From positions 20,323,462-20,387,461 of the forward strand of contig OX352763.1 in assembly GCA_947095585.1 (NCBI GenBank): a DNA stretch of 64,000 nt. The letters run 5' to 3'. A model generated the notes under the pieces. The model saw only the letters and a program-made list of their open reading frames with translations, was not told the origin of the DNA and did not search any database. The position numbers and the translations under genes were made by a program. The DNA is from Nephrocerus scutellatus. Its lineage: Eukaryota; Arthropoda; Insecta; Diptera; Pipunculidae. This document shows positions 23,800 to 36,196 of the stretch, in pieces (the stretch's first letter is position 1; every line of letters starts with the position of its first letter).

Positions 23800-26639
23800 C
23801 GGAGTCCGCATACAAGCGACTAAGCTCCCACTTAGCCATGCATCCATCGGCGTACGCTGTTCAACCTTAGATAAGGAATAGATTTTACTAAGGTTAAGAC
23901 AAATCCGTTGTGTCAAACCCTTTCCTTTACCCGGGCTTTGGACCGGCATGTTACCATCGGAACAAGGCGGAATTAGTCTTTTCAAATATCTTTCATCTTT
24001 CATAGTTATGCCAGTTTATTTTAACTGAGAAGGTCAGTGTAAGGAATTAAACAAACTGAAATTTTAAACATTAACCAAAAGCTGCACATAGTAGAGGGAA
24101 TTACTGCTCTTCCATTCTTCCTTCCTCTACCAAATTGGTTCTCTTTCGATAAGCCATCTTAAGCTGCATCCTTAAGTCCAAACTTCAAACCAAAAATTCA
24201 ATAATGTTAATTCCTTTCCTCAGAAATTGGATGGGCAACAATAAAGTTTGCACCTAATCTCATACACGATGATAATTGAACTTTTCAATTTGAAAGTTCA
24301 GCATTATTAGAAAAGGCACAAAAAAAATAATTGGAAAGAAAAAGTATTCGCAAAGGGAATAGCTAAGGGACATGTACATTCTCCAATTTTAAGTTTTCCT
24401 CTTAATCTAATTCCACTTGCTCGACATATCGTGTGGGTGTATGTCTGTGTGCTTTGAATATGGCTCCTTCGTGAAGTTTTAAAAATTCGAAAAGTGTCCC
24501 AAAAGGATTAACTGATAATAAGAGTGGGTGAAAGTTGCGATGCGATGAATCCGCCTGCATGTAAATGACAGGCACATTGGGTATTATTCATGCTTGATCC
24601 TTAAATCAGCTACTGCCTTCATCCTTTTGCGGCAAATTGAATTAGCGTAATAAAAAAGTCAAAAGTTTCTTCTGTGAGCGGATGAGCAAATGGATTGACA
24701 ACGATGAAACCAGACCGGACTGTGGACGCCGAAGGACAACAGATGGACAAACTAACGAACGAAGCCGGACTATTGCAAACTTCAGGAATAAATAGCGCTT
24801 CCTAACTCTCAACTGGGAATCCAAGTTTAAACTTTACTTTTCCTTAACGGTTTCTCTCTCGCTCTCTGCCTTTCTCTGTACGAAAGTATACAACTACAGT
24901 TCCCACTTTTAGTATGGCTTCAACTTTCCTTCATTCGTTTGTTGAGTTTTTAGTGAAATTCTCCTCGCAGACATGATATTGTGAGTGCAATGAATAGACT
25001 AAGTCCTGCTGAACAATGTGCATTATATTCTATTCAGTGCAGTTGCAGAAAAGTTGTGAGTACATTTCGATCTGCTGGGATTATCTACGAGCTGGATGCT
25101 GAACCCCATTTTGAGAAGAATTATGAATTGAAAAGTTGTTCACTCATTCACATCGACCACTATCGCTGGTTATAAGTTTAGTCTAAATTTGACAGATAAC
25201 TTAGATGAACTACCAGTCCAGTGCAGTGCGATTTTTTCAGCTAAGCTTGAGATGAAGAATCAGCATCCAGCTGCGAATGGTCAAAGATAAAGTTGATCCT
25301 TCGTCGTTTGCCTTTTGTGGTAGTTTGTTTGGCAAAATCAAATTGAGTTTTGACGGAGATGGAGAAATGCTTTTTGTTAAAATCCTTCCGATGGCAGAAT
25401 AAAGTCGAGTTTTAAAATATTTGTTCAGTATTGCTGAGTTAATTTGAATTTGTAAAGTTTTCAAAGGAATGTACAGACAGAAAAGAATTTGGTTGTTTCA
25501 ATTATGCTTTTAAGAAAAAAGCTATATAGAAAAATTTATATCCATATAATATTTCTGGAAATACACAAACAACTGATATAAATTAGTATTTTAGTAGATC
25601 GCTTAAGAGATTGAATACGCTTAGTGTCATTTTGATGGTGTGGTAAAAAGATATATAATAATTCAAAAAAGAACTGAAGCCTCTACTATTCGAACCACAA
25701 TACCAGATCAATCAGTTATCATCACCATTAAGTCTACTAAATATAACTCCAGGAATAAATCGCTTTATAGCGCGTTGAGTTCTCTAATAAATTTTTTTTC
25801 CTTAAACTTTTTATTACTTAAAGCAAACTAGACAAGGAAATACCTAACTTCGATACAAATAAAAATGTTGGCGTGTTTTATGAAATAAGTGTGAAGACAA
25901 ATCCCTTAACTTGTCCACAATATAATCCGAAGTATGCGCTAATTATAATAAAGAATTAAAAACTAATTTAATTGGGGTAAGCTTTGTTACGGCGGAAGAT
26001 CTTACGCGACTACTTAATTGAAACTTAGAGATATGCGATCGCTGCGTATGGCCTCCCATGAAGTAGTGGAGTAGTACATCGTAAACAATTACCCTCCAGA
26101 GAAGGTGTGTACTTAAGAAGTCATCCTAATTACATGATAGGGCAGCAGAGGAATTACTCATGAGATGGAGCCATAGGAGGGATGCCCAGTTCAACGATTC
26201 GGTGAACACCTTATTTGGGCTTCATACCATCTAAGGACCGCCGTACTTGGTCTTTTTTTGTCCAAGGAAATGACCTTAAAATATAGACACGTTCAAGGGA
26301 TTTGAACCTTTATAATGATAAGCGCAGTGTTACGTGCAGCGTGTAGGAGGAGGAGTATTTGCACATATGTCTTAAATATCTTTGAACCGTCCTGTGAAAA
26401 TACATAAAAACTGCATCGGGAAGGGACAGACACTTTGATGACGACCCTGTAACCGCAATAAAGACAACAATTTTTTGGATATGCCCATAGAACGTTTGCA
26501 CTTTAAACAGACAACGTGCAGCCAAACAATTAGCGGAGTTCCTAGTCCCACGATACAAAGCTAACCTAACTGCCAAGAAGTGCGATCGAATAGATGGAGA
26601 AATTTTTTTTTTCAAAAGGATAACCCTAGCCCATATGAC
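23800..26639. other. No gene recognised
   Basis: No supported gene. The portion 26000-26639 is GC-richer and may be the 3' part of the LINE copy that starts at 26640, but I could not read protein motifs in it. Frames at 24981-25175 (+) and 26310-26615 (-) are unrecognised. Confidence 0.45.
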
Positions 26640-27790
26640 AGACGCTGCGACCTAAAAGATCTATTGTATCATAGAGTGATTTATTCTAAAAGACGTACCA
26701 CCACCCTAGTGAAGGATAGTATGTCCTTCTTCGCTGTCGAGCATATTTCCTTTTGAAAATGGCGTCTCCTTAACCAAATTAGTCCTGAGCATTTGCAGAG
26801 ATTGTGCTCGGATAACTCAACATCTCCCCAGCAGAACCTACTTGCTGTCTTTGAGCCCAAACCAATTTTGTTAAGGTGATATCGCAACTCACAATGACCT
26901 GCTAGAAAACTTACCAGCTCCATAATGCTGTCTCTATTTAGATTAAGGACTTCCTTGTAGAAAAAGGGTCTGATTAATTGTTTGGATTTTCAGGCCAGAC
27001 GAAGCTTGTGTTGCCAGCAATTTATCAGTTCTGTGGCGGCAGCCTAGTTGACACCACACGTATGAACGCAGTGTCCGAGCCAGCCCTAGCTAGTTCTTCT
27101 GCCGATTCGTTGCCTGCAATTCCGTAAAGACCAGGGACCCCACCAAGTTTCACTCCGTTGTATCTGGCAAGAGATTGCAGTGCATCGTAACAGTTTTTGA
27201 CTGAGAACGAGTCCATTAAATTAGACGACAGTGCTTAAAGTACTGTCTGGCTATCAGAAAAAATATATATTGTAGCGCCCTTAATTCCTTTATTAAGATT
27301 AAGTTTGGCACAGATCTCAATGGCATAGGGTTCCACCTGGAAAACAGTGAGACTTTTAACATTTGGTATCGAGACTTTAGTGTTGGGTCCAAAGACACCA
27401 GCTCTAACTCCAGTTTCCTTCGATCCATCTGTAAACCAGACGAGACCTCTAGCGTCTAGTTCCGGATCACCACTGCGCCAGCTTACAATATTTCTCCCTA
27501 TTTTTCTTTCGAAACAGTGCTCCCTGACCATAATGTCGGAGATAGTGCAGTTCATGTCTCTTTCAGGAATTGAGTGAAGAATTTTCAGGTGACCCATATA
27601 CCTAGTCGTCCGGTTTGTACCCGTATGCTAGTTGCAGTTTAAAAACGCATCTAGGAGCCGTCTTACTGATGAAGATATGTAAGGGTTAAAGCCCAACAAC
27701 AGCTTCTAATGCAGTCGTAGGGCAGGTGCGCCTATCACTTGTTATACCTATATTGGCAATACTTTGTAGCTTCTGAAGCTTAGTTGCCGT
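26640..27790 (-). mobile_element. LINE ORF2 remnant, RT end plus RNase H (family L1, copy 2)
   Basis: On the minus strand: RT thumb words near 27780-27700 (KLQKLQSIANIGITS, PTTALEAVVGL); an open RNase H frame at 27597-27235 with WFTDGSKETG, VEPYAIEICAKLNLNKG and IYIFSDSQTVL, keeping the Asp, Glu and Asp of the catalytic set; a second open frame at 27216-27025 with GLYGIAGNESAEELARAGS; and a cysteine-bearing tail at 26923-26681 with LAGHCELRYHLNKIGLG and CKCSGL. It is the cleaner of the two copies. Frameshifts between blocks make it nonfunctional. Confidence 0.85.
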
Positions 27791-30700
27791 TTTTTATTTT
27801 CTCTTTTTCTCTTGACTCAGGAGATACGGTCCGAGTTCGAAAATTTTTATGATTACTATACTTCCTTTTACTATGTAAAAGTAAGTAAAAACCGGATCAT
27901 AAATGATTGCTTTTATAAACTTTTTCAGCTATGAAACTATGATTTAAGTTTGCTGGTGGCCAGTGGATTAATCGCTAAGAGGAAATGGAAGCATTGGTCA
28001 TGATGGTGAACAGCAGCCATCAAAATATCATAAACAACACCGCAACTCCACATAAATCCACCTCATATTTAAATTAGTTTGGCGTGGGCTTCTGGACAGT
28101 GCGATTTTCCTCCCATGATGCGCGATTTATTGTGTGCGAGATTTTCTTAGGTCCTGGGATTCAATTGAACAAAAGATGTCAACAAAAATGTCACTAAAAT
28201 ACAAATAAAAGTAATTTATAAAAGTACAACCAAATATCCTCTGAACGTTCTCATAGATACTATACTTAAGTCAGTATACCAATATCTAGGAGCAAAAAAA
28301 TATCTTAATCACAAGAGCAGCTAATATCATAAATTTTGTCATCTCATTGAATGCCTTTGGAAAGTTTTGCTGAGCAAGCAACAGTCGCCACGACCAGAAA
28401 TTGCAATGAATGGCGAGTAGACGAGAATTTATGTCTGCTCTATACGCATATCCTTTCCCTGGTCGGCCATAACTAACTATTCACTGCGTCACATAATGTC
28501 CGCCGAAAAATAAAGTCAGCCAAGTCAGATAAATTTTCCTCGTTCGCAGATTCTATTTGTATTCCAAATTTGTCGCAGGATATTATTTCGCCAATTATGT
28601 TGATCCCTTTGGAGCCATCACAATTGGCAGTACTGCCTTAAAAAGGAACACCAAACATTCTCGCATACCTACACCTAAATGTATGTGCGTGTGAGTAGGA
28701 GCTGCGACGCATGCGTCTTCATCTTTCTACTTATGTGTAGATATTCGGCCATTTTGTCGCAAATAATCGGCAAATCAATGCATCTTTGTATGGCTGTCAC
28801 TGACATTAACGTACGGTTTTCTCCTTTTGTACTCTTGTCTTGTGCATGTCTCTTCAAGGAATGTCCTATTTAATTGGCAAAATAACAAGAAATTCACAAG
28901 TGGGCTATACTATCTATTTGCTGCTTGTCCCGTCCGCCTGTCGTTCTAACTGTTTCTACTGCACGATCATAAAATAAAATTCGAGCTGTAAGTGATTTCG
29001 GTTTTGCAGAATATGTTCATACACGATATTTGGATATTTTATCCTCGCCCAACGTCTTACATTGTGCCAAATGAAATGAACAAAATTAAACCACAATAGA
29101 GTGACCATCAGATGGAGAAGAATACTTTTTATGGAACTAGCCTGAGACAATGTCCTGAGGTTGAAGAGAATATGTACTGGTTTTGTTGATATCCAGGCCT
29201 AAAGCAAACTGTAAGATTTTGTTTGCGAGTATCCTATATCCATTTATCTTTGTTTCAAATCGTCGATAGCTGGTTGGTTTGGTTGTGCTTTTTGCAATGC
29301 AATTACATTTGGCCACCCATCTCTGGACCAAATAAATCTCGATGATCAAAGTGAGTCCCAGAAGACAACGACAACTGTCTGCCTGATGTGAGAATATCTG
29401 CCTTTCTTATGTCCATTCTCTCTCTCTCTCTCTCTCTGACTCTCGTTGGTTTCACAATGCACCACAATGCAGCTGGCTGGCTCACCGGCACGCAGCAGAC
29501 CAAGGATAATTATAAACATCATAGAGATTCATTCAAATGGAAGATTTAATGCAAGACCGTTGGCTATTATTATACATACATATCTTTGTATATCCTCTGG
29601 CCACAAAACCACTTTCGTAAAAGTAATAAAGCACTTTCTCTGCTGCTGCAGGCCTTCTTGGATGTTCCTTTGGATTGAATTTATTATCCTTTTCGGCCAT
29701 GGAAACCAAAGTTAAAGATTTATTCTAGTCTGAATGCATTTGTTCTTGTATTGTTCCAAGTCAATGGTATGTGTGTTTTTGTGTGTGTGTATGTTTATTG
29801 TTCGTTAGACCTACAATGCAGAAGAATGTGTTTTGTTCTCAGGCATCGCATCAATTGTTGTTGTACGATTGTGTTAGTGTGCGAAACAATTTCACATCAG
29901 AACATGAATGGAGCTATAAACTGTATGTAAAGTGTGAAAATGGGATGTGCCACCCACCCATCCGTAGATTATACACTGCAGTGACTTTAACATTTCTCCC
30001 AAGTGTTAAATAAACATAGAAGAGCGATGGGCTTATAGCATCTGTTCTGAGGTTATTAAAAGCCTTTTTCTTCCCCACTTAATCAGTGAGAAAGATGCTA
30101 CCACCAATTGTGGAGTATTATTCTCCGACGCTCTACGCACTTGCGCCACCAAATCCTTAAGTGTTGGCGCATAATCTAGCAAGTTGGTGCGATCTCAACG
30201 ATAATGACGATGACAACCGGCTGGAAACATCTACATAGTCACAGCATAGCAATTATCATTAACAACAGCAGTTACAATATTTTTGCTATATCGCAAGGAC
30301 ATGGCATATTCGCACATATTATTGTATGATACGAGTGTAGACTGCGGGGCTAACGATCCGGATAACGACAGAACATTTATTGACCGCCCAACCGACGACA
30401 ATCGACCCGACTATGAGCCTGTACAATTTGCAGCTGCGATACAATATATTTATGTGGCCATTAGAAACGTATGTGGGTTCTTGTAGCGAGAGACTTGACG
30501 AGCTTCTTTAATTTTGGCGAGATGTTTGCCAAAGCACACATTATTCTGAACAGGAGCTTAGGGATACCAAGTATAATGACAGAACTACTTTCAAATGATA
30601 TAAAGGTCACTTAGGACTTGTTATTTTTGTACAATATCATTAACATGCCAATAGCTGGAAACATTACTGTTACTCACGCGTGAATGCGAAGCGATCCCCA

Positions 30701-31139
30701 GTTGCATCTTCTATTAGAAATACACTTTATTTCAAATGGTTTGGTTAACCTTCTTCGCTTGTTGGAATACAAGTAAATTTTTCTACCCAAGCCCGAAAAA
30801 AATTCATTTTCTATTTTGGAGAATTTCTGAACAAAAATAAAATGCAAAACGGTGAAAATTCTCTATGCTGGGCTAAGGCTAAGCCCAGTAAAGCCAGATT
30901 CGTGTCTAAGTTTAATTCATTGGTTTTTGAATCCGTCTTCTATGTTAGGTGTCTTCCGGTTGTGCGGGCTAATTTTGTCTTCGATGTCCTTCTTTTTTTT
31001 ATAAATACGCATGCTTTAAGGCACCCTTATAATGTCTTGGCACAGCGTGGCACAGATATATTTGGATAGAAGAAATATTTGGATAGAAGACAAATTTGGT
31101 TAAAAGAAGGAAATAAAGTGTTGTGGTGGCTGGGAGGAG
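27791..31139. other. No gene recognised
   Basis: No supported gene in this stretch. It contains a TC dinucleotide run (29417-29437), TG-rich runs near 29768-29790 and a threefold short repeat of ATTTGGATAGAAGA type near 31058-31105. The open frames seen lack family motifs. Confidence 0.5.
29417..29437. repeat. TC microsatellite
   Basis: About ten TC units in a row, read directly. Confidence 0.95.
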
Positions 31140-32535
31140 TTGAGTTCACAACCGAGCTCTAACAAACTAGAATATTGTACTCATAAGTCCAAATTGTTGT
31201 GTTTACATCTTGATTACTTTTGCATAAACTCAACGAAGTATGCATATACAGCGGTATACGGCAACTGTATATCAACAAAGGAGGATGGATGGTATGACTT
31301 GAGCTGTAAACAGGCCTTTAGGACTAGAGAGGTCTGCTTTCGGTTTTACAAAGTAAACCCTACCGAGGAACACCGAATAAATTTGAAACGAACCAGAAAT
31401 GTTTGCGGAGAGTCAAATTCGCTTACGACCAAAAAAATGTTTGGTCATTCGTGAAAAGATTCAAAAAGACAACCTCGTCGGTGATTCCTACGCTCATTTA
31501 TAATGACATTCCAGTTGTCAGCTCTATAAACAAGACAATCTGTTTGCTGCGCATTTAGCAGCTAGCTCCACGCTTCCGGATTGTACATTACTGCCTCCTG
31601 CACCTCAGAGTATTGAACACTTAATGGGACAGATCTTCATTCGTACTCGTGCAGTTGCTAGAGATTTAGATGATCTCAACACTTAAAAATCCGCTGGGCC
31701 AGATGGTATTTCCCCATTATTTCTGAGGAGGAGTTCTTCCAAGCTGGCATTAACATTGTGTAAGCTTTTCCATATATCCTATTTTTCTGGTCTGTTAGAA
31801 AACAGCCTCTGTCCATCCCATACACAAAAATGGGGGGCCGTCATCTCCTTCTTCGTACCGACATATAGCACTTACATCCATTCCTTTCAAGCTCATGGAA
31901 ATGCTGATCAATTTTCAGCCCAACGAATTCCTTAGTGACCGACAGGATTTCGTTGGCAACTTTCTACTGGTGATTTGATGGTGTATCTCACCGAACAGTG
32001 GAACCGATCCTTGCATCACTTTGGTGAAAGCAAAGCTGTTTCACTCGATATTTCCAAAGCATTTGACAGAGTTTGACATCAAGCTCTTTTGTCCAAAATG
32101 CGTGCTTATGAGTCGCTAATAAACTGTTTCATTGGATTCGAAGCTATCTTTTTGACCACTCAATTTAAGTTGTCCTGGATGTTTTCAAGTCCAAAGTACA
32201 TCACTTAAATGCTGGCGTTCGCCAGGGCTCTGTTTTTTCCCCGACACTCTTTCTCATTTTATTAATCATCTTTGACTTCGAATCCAATTCACTCTTTTGC
32301 TGACGACAGCGCTGTTAGCTTCTCATATAAGTTTAAGGAACGTCCCTCCACTTCTCATGTGGAACTGAAACAACTACGTTTGTTAAGCACGTTAAATTCT
32401 GACCTAGACAGCATAATAAAATTGGGAGAAAACAATCGAGTAGAATTTAACGCTTCCAAAACCCAATGTTGTCTTCTGTCGTCTAATCGAGTCCTTAGCC
32501 CCATGCCATTATTCATGAATGGCACTTGCTGAAAC
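31140..32535 (+). mobile_element. LINE RT remnant, CR1/Jockey-like (family L2, copy 1)
   Basis: Plus strand, in order with frame breaks: a pre-RT linker near 31300-31440 (REVCFRFYKVNPTEEH); KSAGPDGISP near 31690; GDLMVYLTEQWNRSLHHFGE near 31970-32030; SLDISKAFDRV with the first catalytic Asp near 32045; HWIRSYL near 32133; AGVRQGSVFSPTLFLI near 32215-32260; NPIHSFADDSAV with the ADD box at 32296-32307; and VEFNASKTQCCLLS near 32440-32490. The order is that of RT motifs 1 to 6. Stops and frameshifts abound. A minus-strand relative sits at 56230-57240 inside intron 1 of the host gene. Confidence 0.88.
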
Positions 32536-32564
32536 ATAGCGGAAAAATCCAAACTTTCCGGCTG

Positions 32565-32790
32565 CCCCCACCCCACTTACCAGCACCCACCCAGAGTTCC
32601 CTCCACCAAACCCACGAACGAACCCACTCACTCCCTAACCACTGACCCAAAACTGTAGACTATATTCTCCTGGGAAAAACAGGAAACCACACAGAGCCAA
32701 AACAACTGATTACTTGCCCACACTAACGCCACCATTTAGTCCCATTCCCACTAAACTAACCAGCCACAGAGCCAAAATTGTACCCAATCC
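32565..32790 (+). other. C-rich, G-poor strand-asymmetric block
   Basis: Directly after the LINE copy the plus strand becomes rich in C and A and poor in G, with many CCCAC, CCACC and ACCCA words and two copies of CACAGAGCCAAAA (near 32690 and 32765). It encodes nothing recognisable. It could be a decayed simple repeat or a LINE 3' flank. Confidence 0.6.
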
Positions 32791-33161
32791 AGGGGAAAAA
32801 AATCCGTACAATGGTGAAAATCTGATCAAAATCGGTCTAGCTATTTCCAAGATTAGCGTATCCGATTGAAAGTGCAAACTTTCCCCTTTTTAGCTATAAT
32901 AGTAAAGTTTTTCCGAGTTTGCCCATGGTAAGTTACCTATTATCGATCAAAAATATTTGATAGTAGCCAGGCGATTTCCACCAATAAGACACTACGTCGA
33001 AAAGAAGTGCTCTGATATAACTGTGAAATATTTTAGAGTTAGAGTTACTGCTCCGGAAATAAGAGGCCCATTTGGTTTGTACCATATGCTTCTGATACTT
33101 TTGCCATATCAACGTAAACGCTTGCAGGCATTGAGACTTATAGAAGAATTATGCTATTTTT

Positions 33162-33452
33162 GGGCGCCGTGCCTCACTGGTTAAGTATATGGATTATTGA
33201 ACAGGGGATTCGTAGTTCAAATCCTAGGAAACACCAAAAGTATTTTACACGGTCCCAGCACCATTCGCGAATGTCTGACAAACGTCCGAGAGTATAACTT
33301 GTCATAGAAAGCTTCTCAATTCACCGTTTGGATACGGCATTAAATTGTAGGTCCCTTTCATTTGTGTGCAAAAAAATGTGCACAACACAAATGGTCGCGA
33401 GAAAGTAGGCCTTGGACCGCAACGGTCTGTCACGTCGAATATTATTATTATT
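33162..33452 (+). mobile_element. tRNA-derived SINE, copy C (near full length)
   Basis: Plus orientation: head GGGCGCCG, A box TGCCTCACTGG (33170-33180, two changes from copy A), B box AGTTCAAATCC (33214-33224), then the body with CACCAAAAGTATTTTACACGG, GGCATTAAATTGTAGGTCCC, ACAAATGGTCGCGAGAAAG, GGCCTTGGACCGCAACGG and an ATT tail ending near 33452. It contains a segment (AACTTGTCATAGAAAGCTTC) that copy A lacks but copies D and E keep, so at least two subfamilies exist. No clear target-site duplication. Confidence 0.85.
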
Positions 33453-34819
33453 AAGTACTTTTAACTATTCCAGTCAACAACAAAACATCCAAGTAATCTT
33501 CTAACTTTTATTTTTGATAAGCTTCGTTTTTGGTCACAAAATGACTAAAGGTTAACAGAACGGAAGGGTTCAAGGTGCTTAATTGACTCAGAAAAGGAAA
33601 GAAGCAACTGCATCTTTAGCCCTAATGGTGGTAATCTCGAATTGTAAATTTTAATATTATAATTCTCGTGCCAGTTCTTGGACATTTTCTGAGTTTTCGC
33701 TTTGATGCCAAAGATGTGCTTGATTTATTTAGTCCTTTAGTAAGTTCTATTTGTATTATAAGATATTTTTTAGTTCAAATCAGGTTCTTTTTCAAAAAAT
33801 GTCAATGTCTCTTATCTGTTTACTAAGCTCTCTTTATTGGCTGGAATAACGCGTTTAAGATGAATATTCGAATTAAACCTAATGACATACATATGTCGAT
33901 AAAAATAAAGCTAAAAGGATGAAAAAAAAACCGAAGAGATTTATCCGCAAACAAACTGTTCTTCCAACTAAAGAATCTTTAAACAAAAATCCCCCAAGGT
34001 CTTGATAAGACTTAAGAGCAGCTCTTCAAAAACAGCAAAGAAAGTTCTTGATTTTTTTCTCTCAGAACTCACGTTATTTATCGCATCGCATTAGAGTTCT
34101 CATAACATCTTCGAAGAGACTTCACACACATTAATGACATCTAGTGGGTGGCGGTGATGCTTTATGTCACCTTCAGGCAGAGTACATTGTTATCCTACAT
34201 ATCTATACTCCTGCATAAATAATATCCCGCTGATGATAGCATGAATTTTCAGGTTATACGTTCGCGTTTGAATCCTTTGAGGCCATCAATCGTAGCAGAG
34301 ATTTTAAGTTGTTTTCTATTGTCTTCTCCTTAGACATAATACATAAAGTGGAAGTGCTGTGCTGGAAGTTGCTTTATGTGATTGACGCATTCGACTGCGA
34401 TACTAAAGCCGAGAGTATCTTTGTGAACCAGCTGGGGGTCGTATGTGTATGCGTAATGTATTCGCACTTGCGCAAAACCAATATAGATGGGTCATGAATA
34501 ATCAAACTCAAAATATAAACACAGATGTTCCTTAGAAGTGTGATTGTGATTTATTGCAGCAACTCTTTGGTATATGACGCAGATTGACAGTAATTTATCC
34601 TCCATAAATCTTTAAAATTCGTGGGCACAATCGCCATATAAACGCTCAAACTTAACCCGTTTGTTACAACTGTACTTGTAAAGTAGTTTATACTTTTGTG
34701 ATTTTTCTCAAGTAGTTTTAGTTTTAGGCGCAGGGCACGGACAAAGTTATTTTTGGACTTAAAATTTTTTTAGAAAAAAAAGGAGTAAATCGTCTGGGTA
34801 AATCCTTAAATAATCAAAT
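33453..34819. other. No gene recognised
   Basis: AT-rich sequence with no supported gene. The frame at 34309-34497 (+) is unrecognised. Confidence 0.55.
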
Positions 34820-35110
34820 AATTTACAAATTGTGCACGATCATTAAGTACATAGTATTATCTTTGGGTGTTCTCGGATGGGAGCTATTGGAAAAATCACT
34901 TTTAAGATTTGAGATTTTTAGCAGTTGCGAAAAATCTAAGCCCTGAAACAATGCACTTACCGCTAGGATCCTAAGTTGTTCAGGATTTATTAGAAACGAT
35001 AACATATTTATTAATATTATTGGTGGTGGGCTGTGGGGCCTTGTGAACTTCTGCTTGAGATCTATTGTGCATCCCAGATATTTTACTACATTAAGTGATT
35101 GCTTAGTTCG
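34820..35110 (-). mobile_element. Possible LINE RT thumb fragment
   Basis: The minus strand near 35095-35035 reads VKYLGCTIDLKQKFTRP, which matches the VKYLG thumb motif of LINE RTs. The following open frame (35005-34823) would be its continuation but has no further clear motif. Short and weakly supported. Confidence 0.4.
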
Positions 35111-35386
35111 TTATTGAATGCGATTATATCAACCAAATCGATTGCTCACTGTATGCGCCTTAAAGTGTTTTTTTATTTTCCAAGTGAGGGCTTCCCATAT
35201 AAAAAGTATGTGTTCTGACGTATCTTTTGCCTCGTTGCTGAATCGGCAGCGGTCCGCTTAGGATTTCCCCGTTTCAAAATGGGCCATTTCCCGTCAAATA
35301 CCAGACCAGAGTTCTAAGTGCATGACGGCTTTATTTCTCTGTTATGTTATATTTAAAACACTTTTTGGTTTGTCTCATCGCTGTCA

Positions 35387-36060
35387 GTGATTCCCATTCC
35401 GCTTCGATTGCATTCTTTTCCCCATCTTAAAAAGATGGCTTTGGAAGAGGCAATTCTGGCTGGCTATGGCTACATAGACCATGTGTTTTTAGACCGCCAC
35501 CATAACCCAAAATTGATGACGGTACGAGCGCACCGAGGTACCAACGTCGACTCGGACCAATATCTTGTTGGTATGGTGCACCGAGCGCGGATTGCATTAT
35601 CACGAAAGACTACATCCGCGTATCAAATTCGAGTCAACTCAGCTACCCTTCGCGCGGAAGTTCCACCAAAGAGTCCGCGGTATGACGCAATATAGACCGC
35701 GTTGTACATACTGCAAAGACAAAGAGAGTTATCTGATCGCCGACCTCAAAGGCATCTTAGAGCAATGGGAAGAGCACTTTCATGAGTTGCTAAATGGCCA
35801 GCTAACTGAGGAATTGGAGGCTCCACCAATGACCGAAGACCACACTATGCTGTCGCCACCAAGCATAGACGAAGTTAGCAGAGCGATAAATCGGCTCAAA
35901 AATAATAAGGCCCCAGGATCAGATGGGATCACAGGGGAACTGATTAAAATAGGAGACCAAGCAATTCATAAACTATATATAGGATGAAGAAGCGATGCCA
36001 GAAGATTGTCGAAAAGCATCCTGTGCCCTATGCATAAGAAGTGAGAGATCACAAAATGCA
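35387..36060 (+). mobile_element. RTE-like LINE: endonuclease end and RT start
   Basis: Two overlapping plus frames (35387-35695 and 35565-35987) read DHVFLDRHHNPKLMTVRAHR and GTNVDSDQYLVGMVHRAR, the C-terminal endonuclease motif with SDH-like SDQ, followed by ADLKGILEQWEEHFHELLNG and AINRLKNNKAPGSDGITGEL, the start of RT. The text continues with EEAMPEDCRKASCALC near 35980-36030. It ends where the 12738-13792 remnant begins, so both are probably parts of one family. A frameshift separates the two blocks, and the rest of RT is absent. Confidence 0.82.
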
Positions 36061-36127
36061 GCAATTTCGATACATTGCAAAATGTAAAACGTCGATTAAA
36101 AAAGAAAAAGCTAAAAGTAAACGTTCC

Positions 36128-36196
36128 ACAGCAATGTTTACAAAATCGAAATTCAAGGCAAAAGTGATGGTGGTGTCTTTTTACTTGGATGGGTAA
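36128..36196 (+). mobile_element. Possible mariner transposase fragment
   Basis: The frame TAMFTKSKFKAKVMVVSFYLDG followed by a stop resembles the SK.K.M...FD..G strand between the first and second catalytic Asp of mariner transposases. It is only about 70 bp, so the call is tentative. Confidence 0.3.

Noticed and set aside
30283..30486. Asp-rich open frame as a possible exon
   Set aside because: No matching splice partners or recognised domain; composition alone is not evidence.
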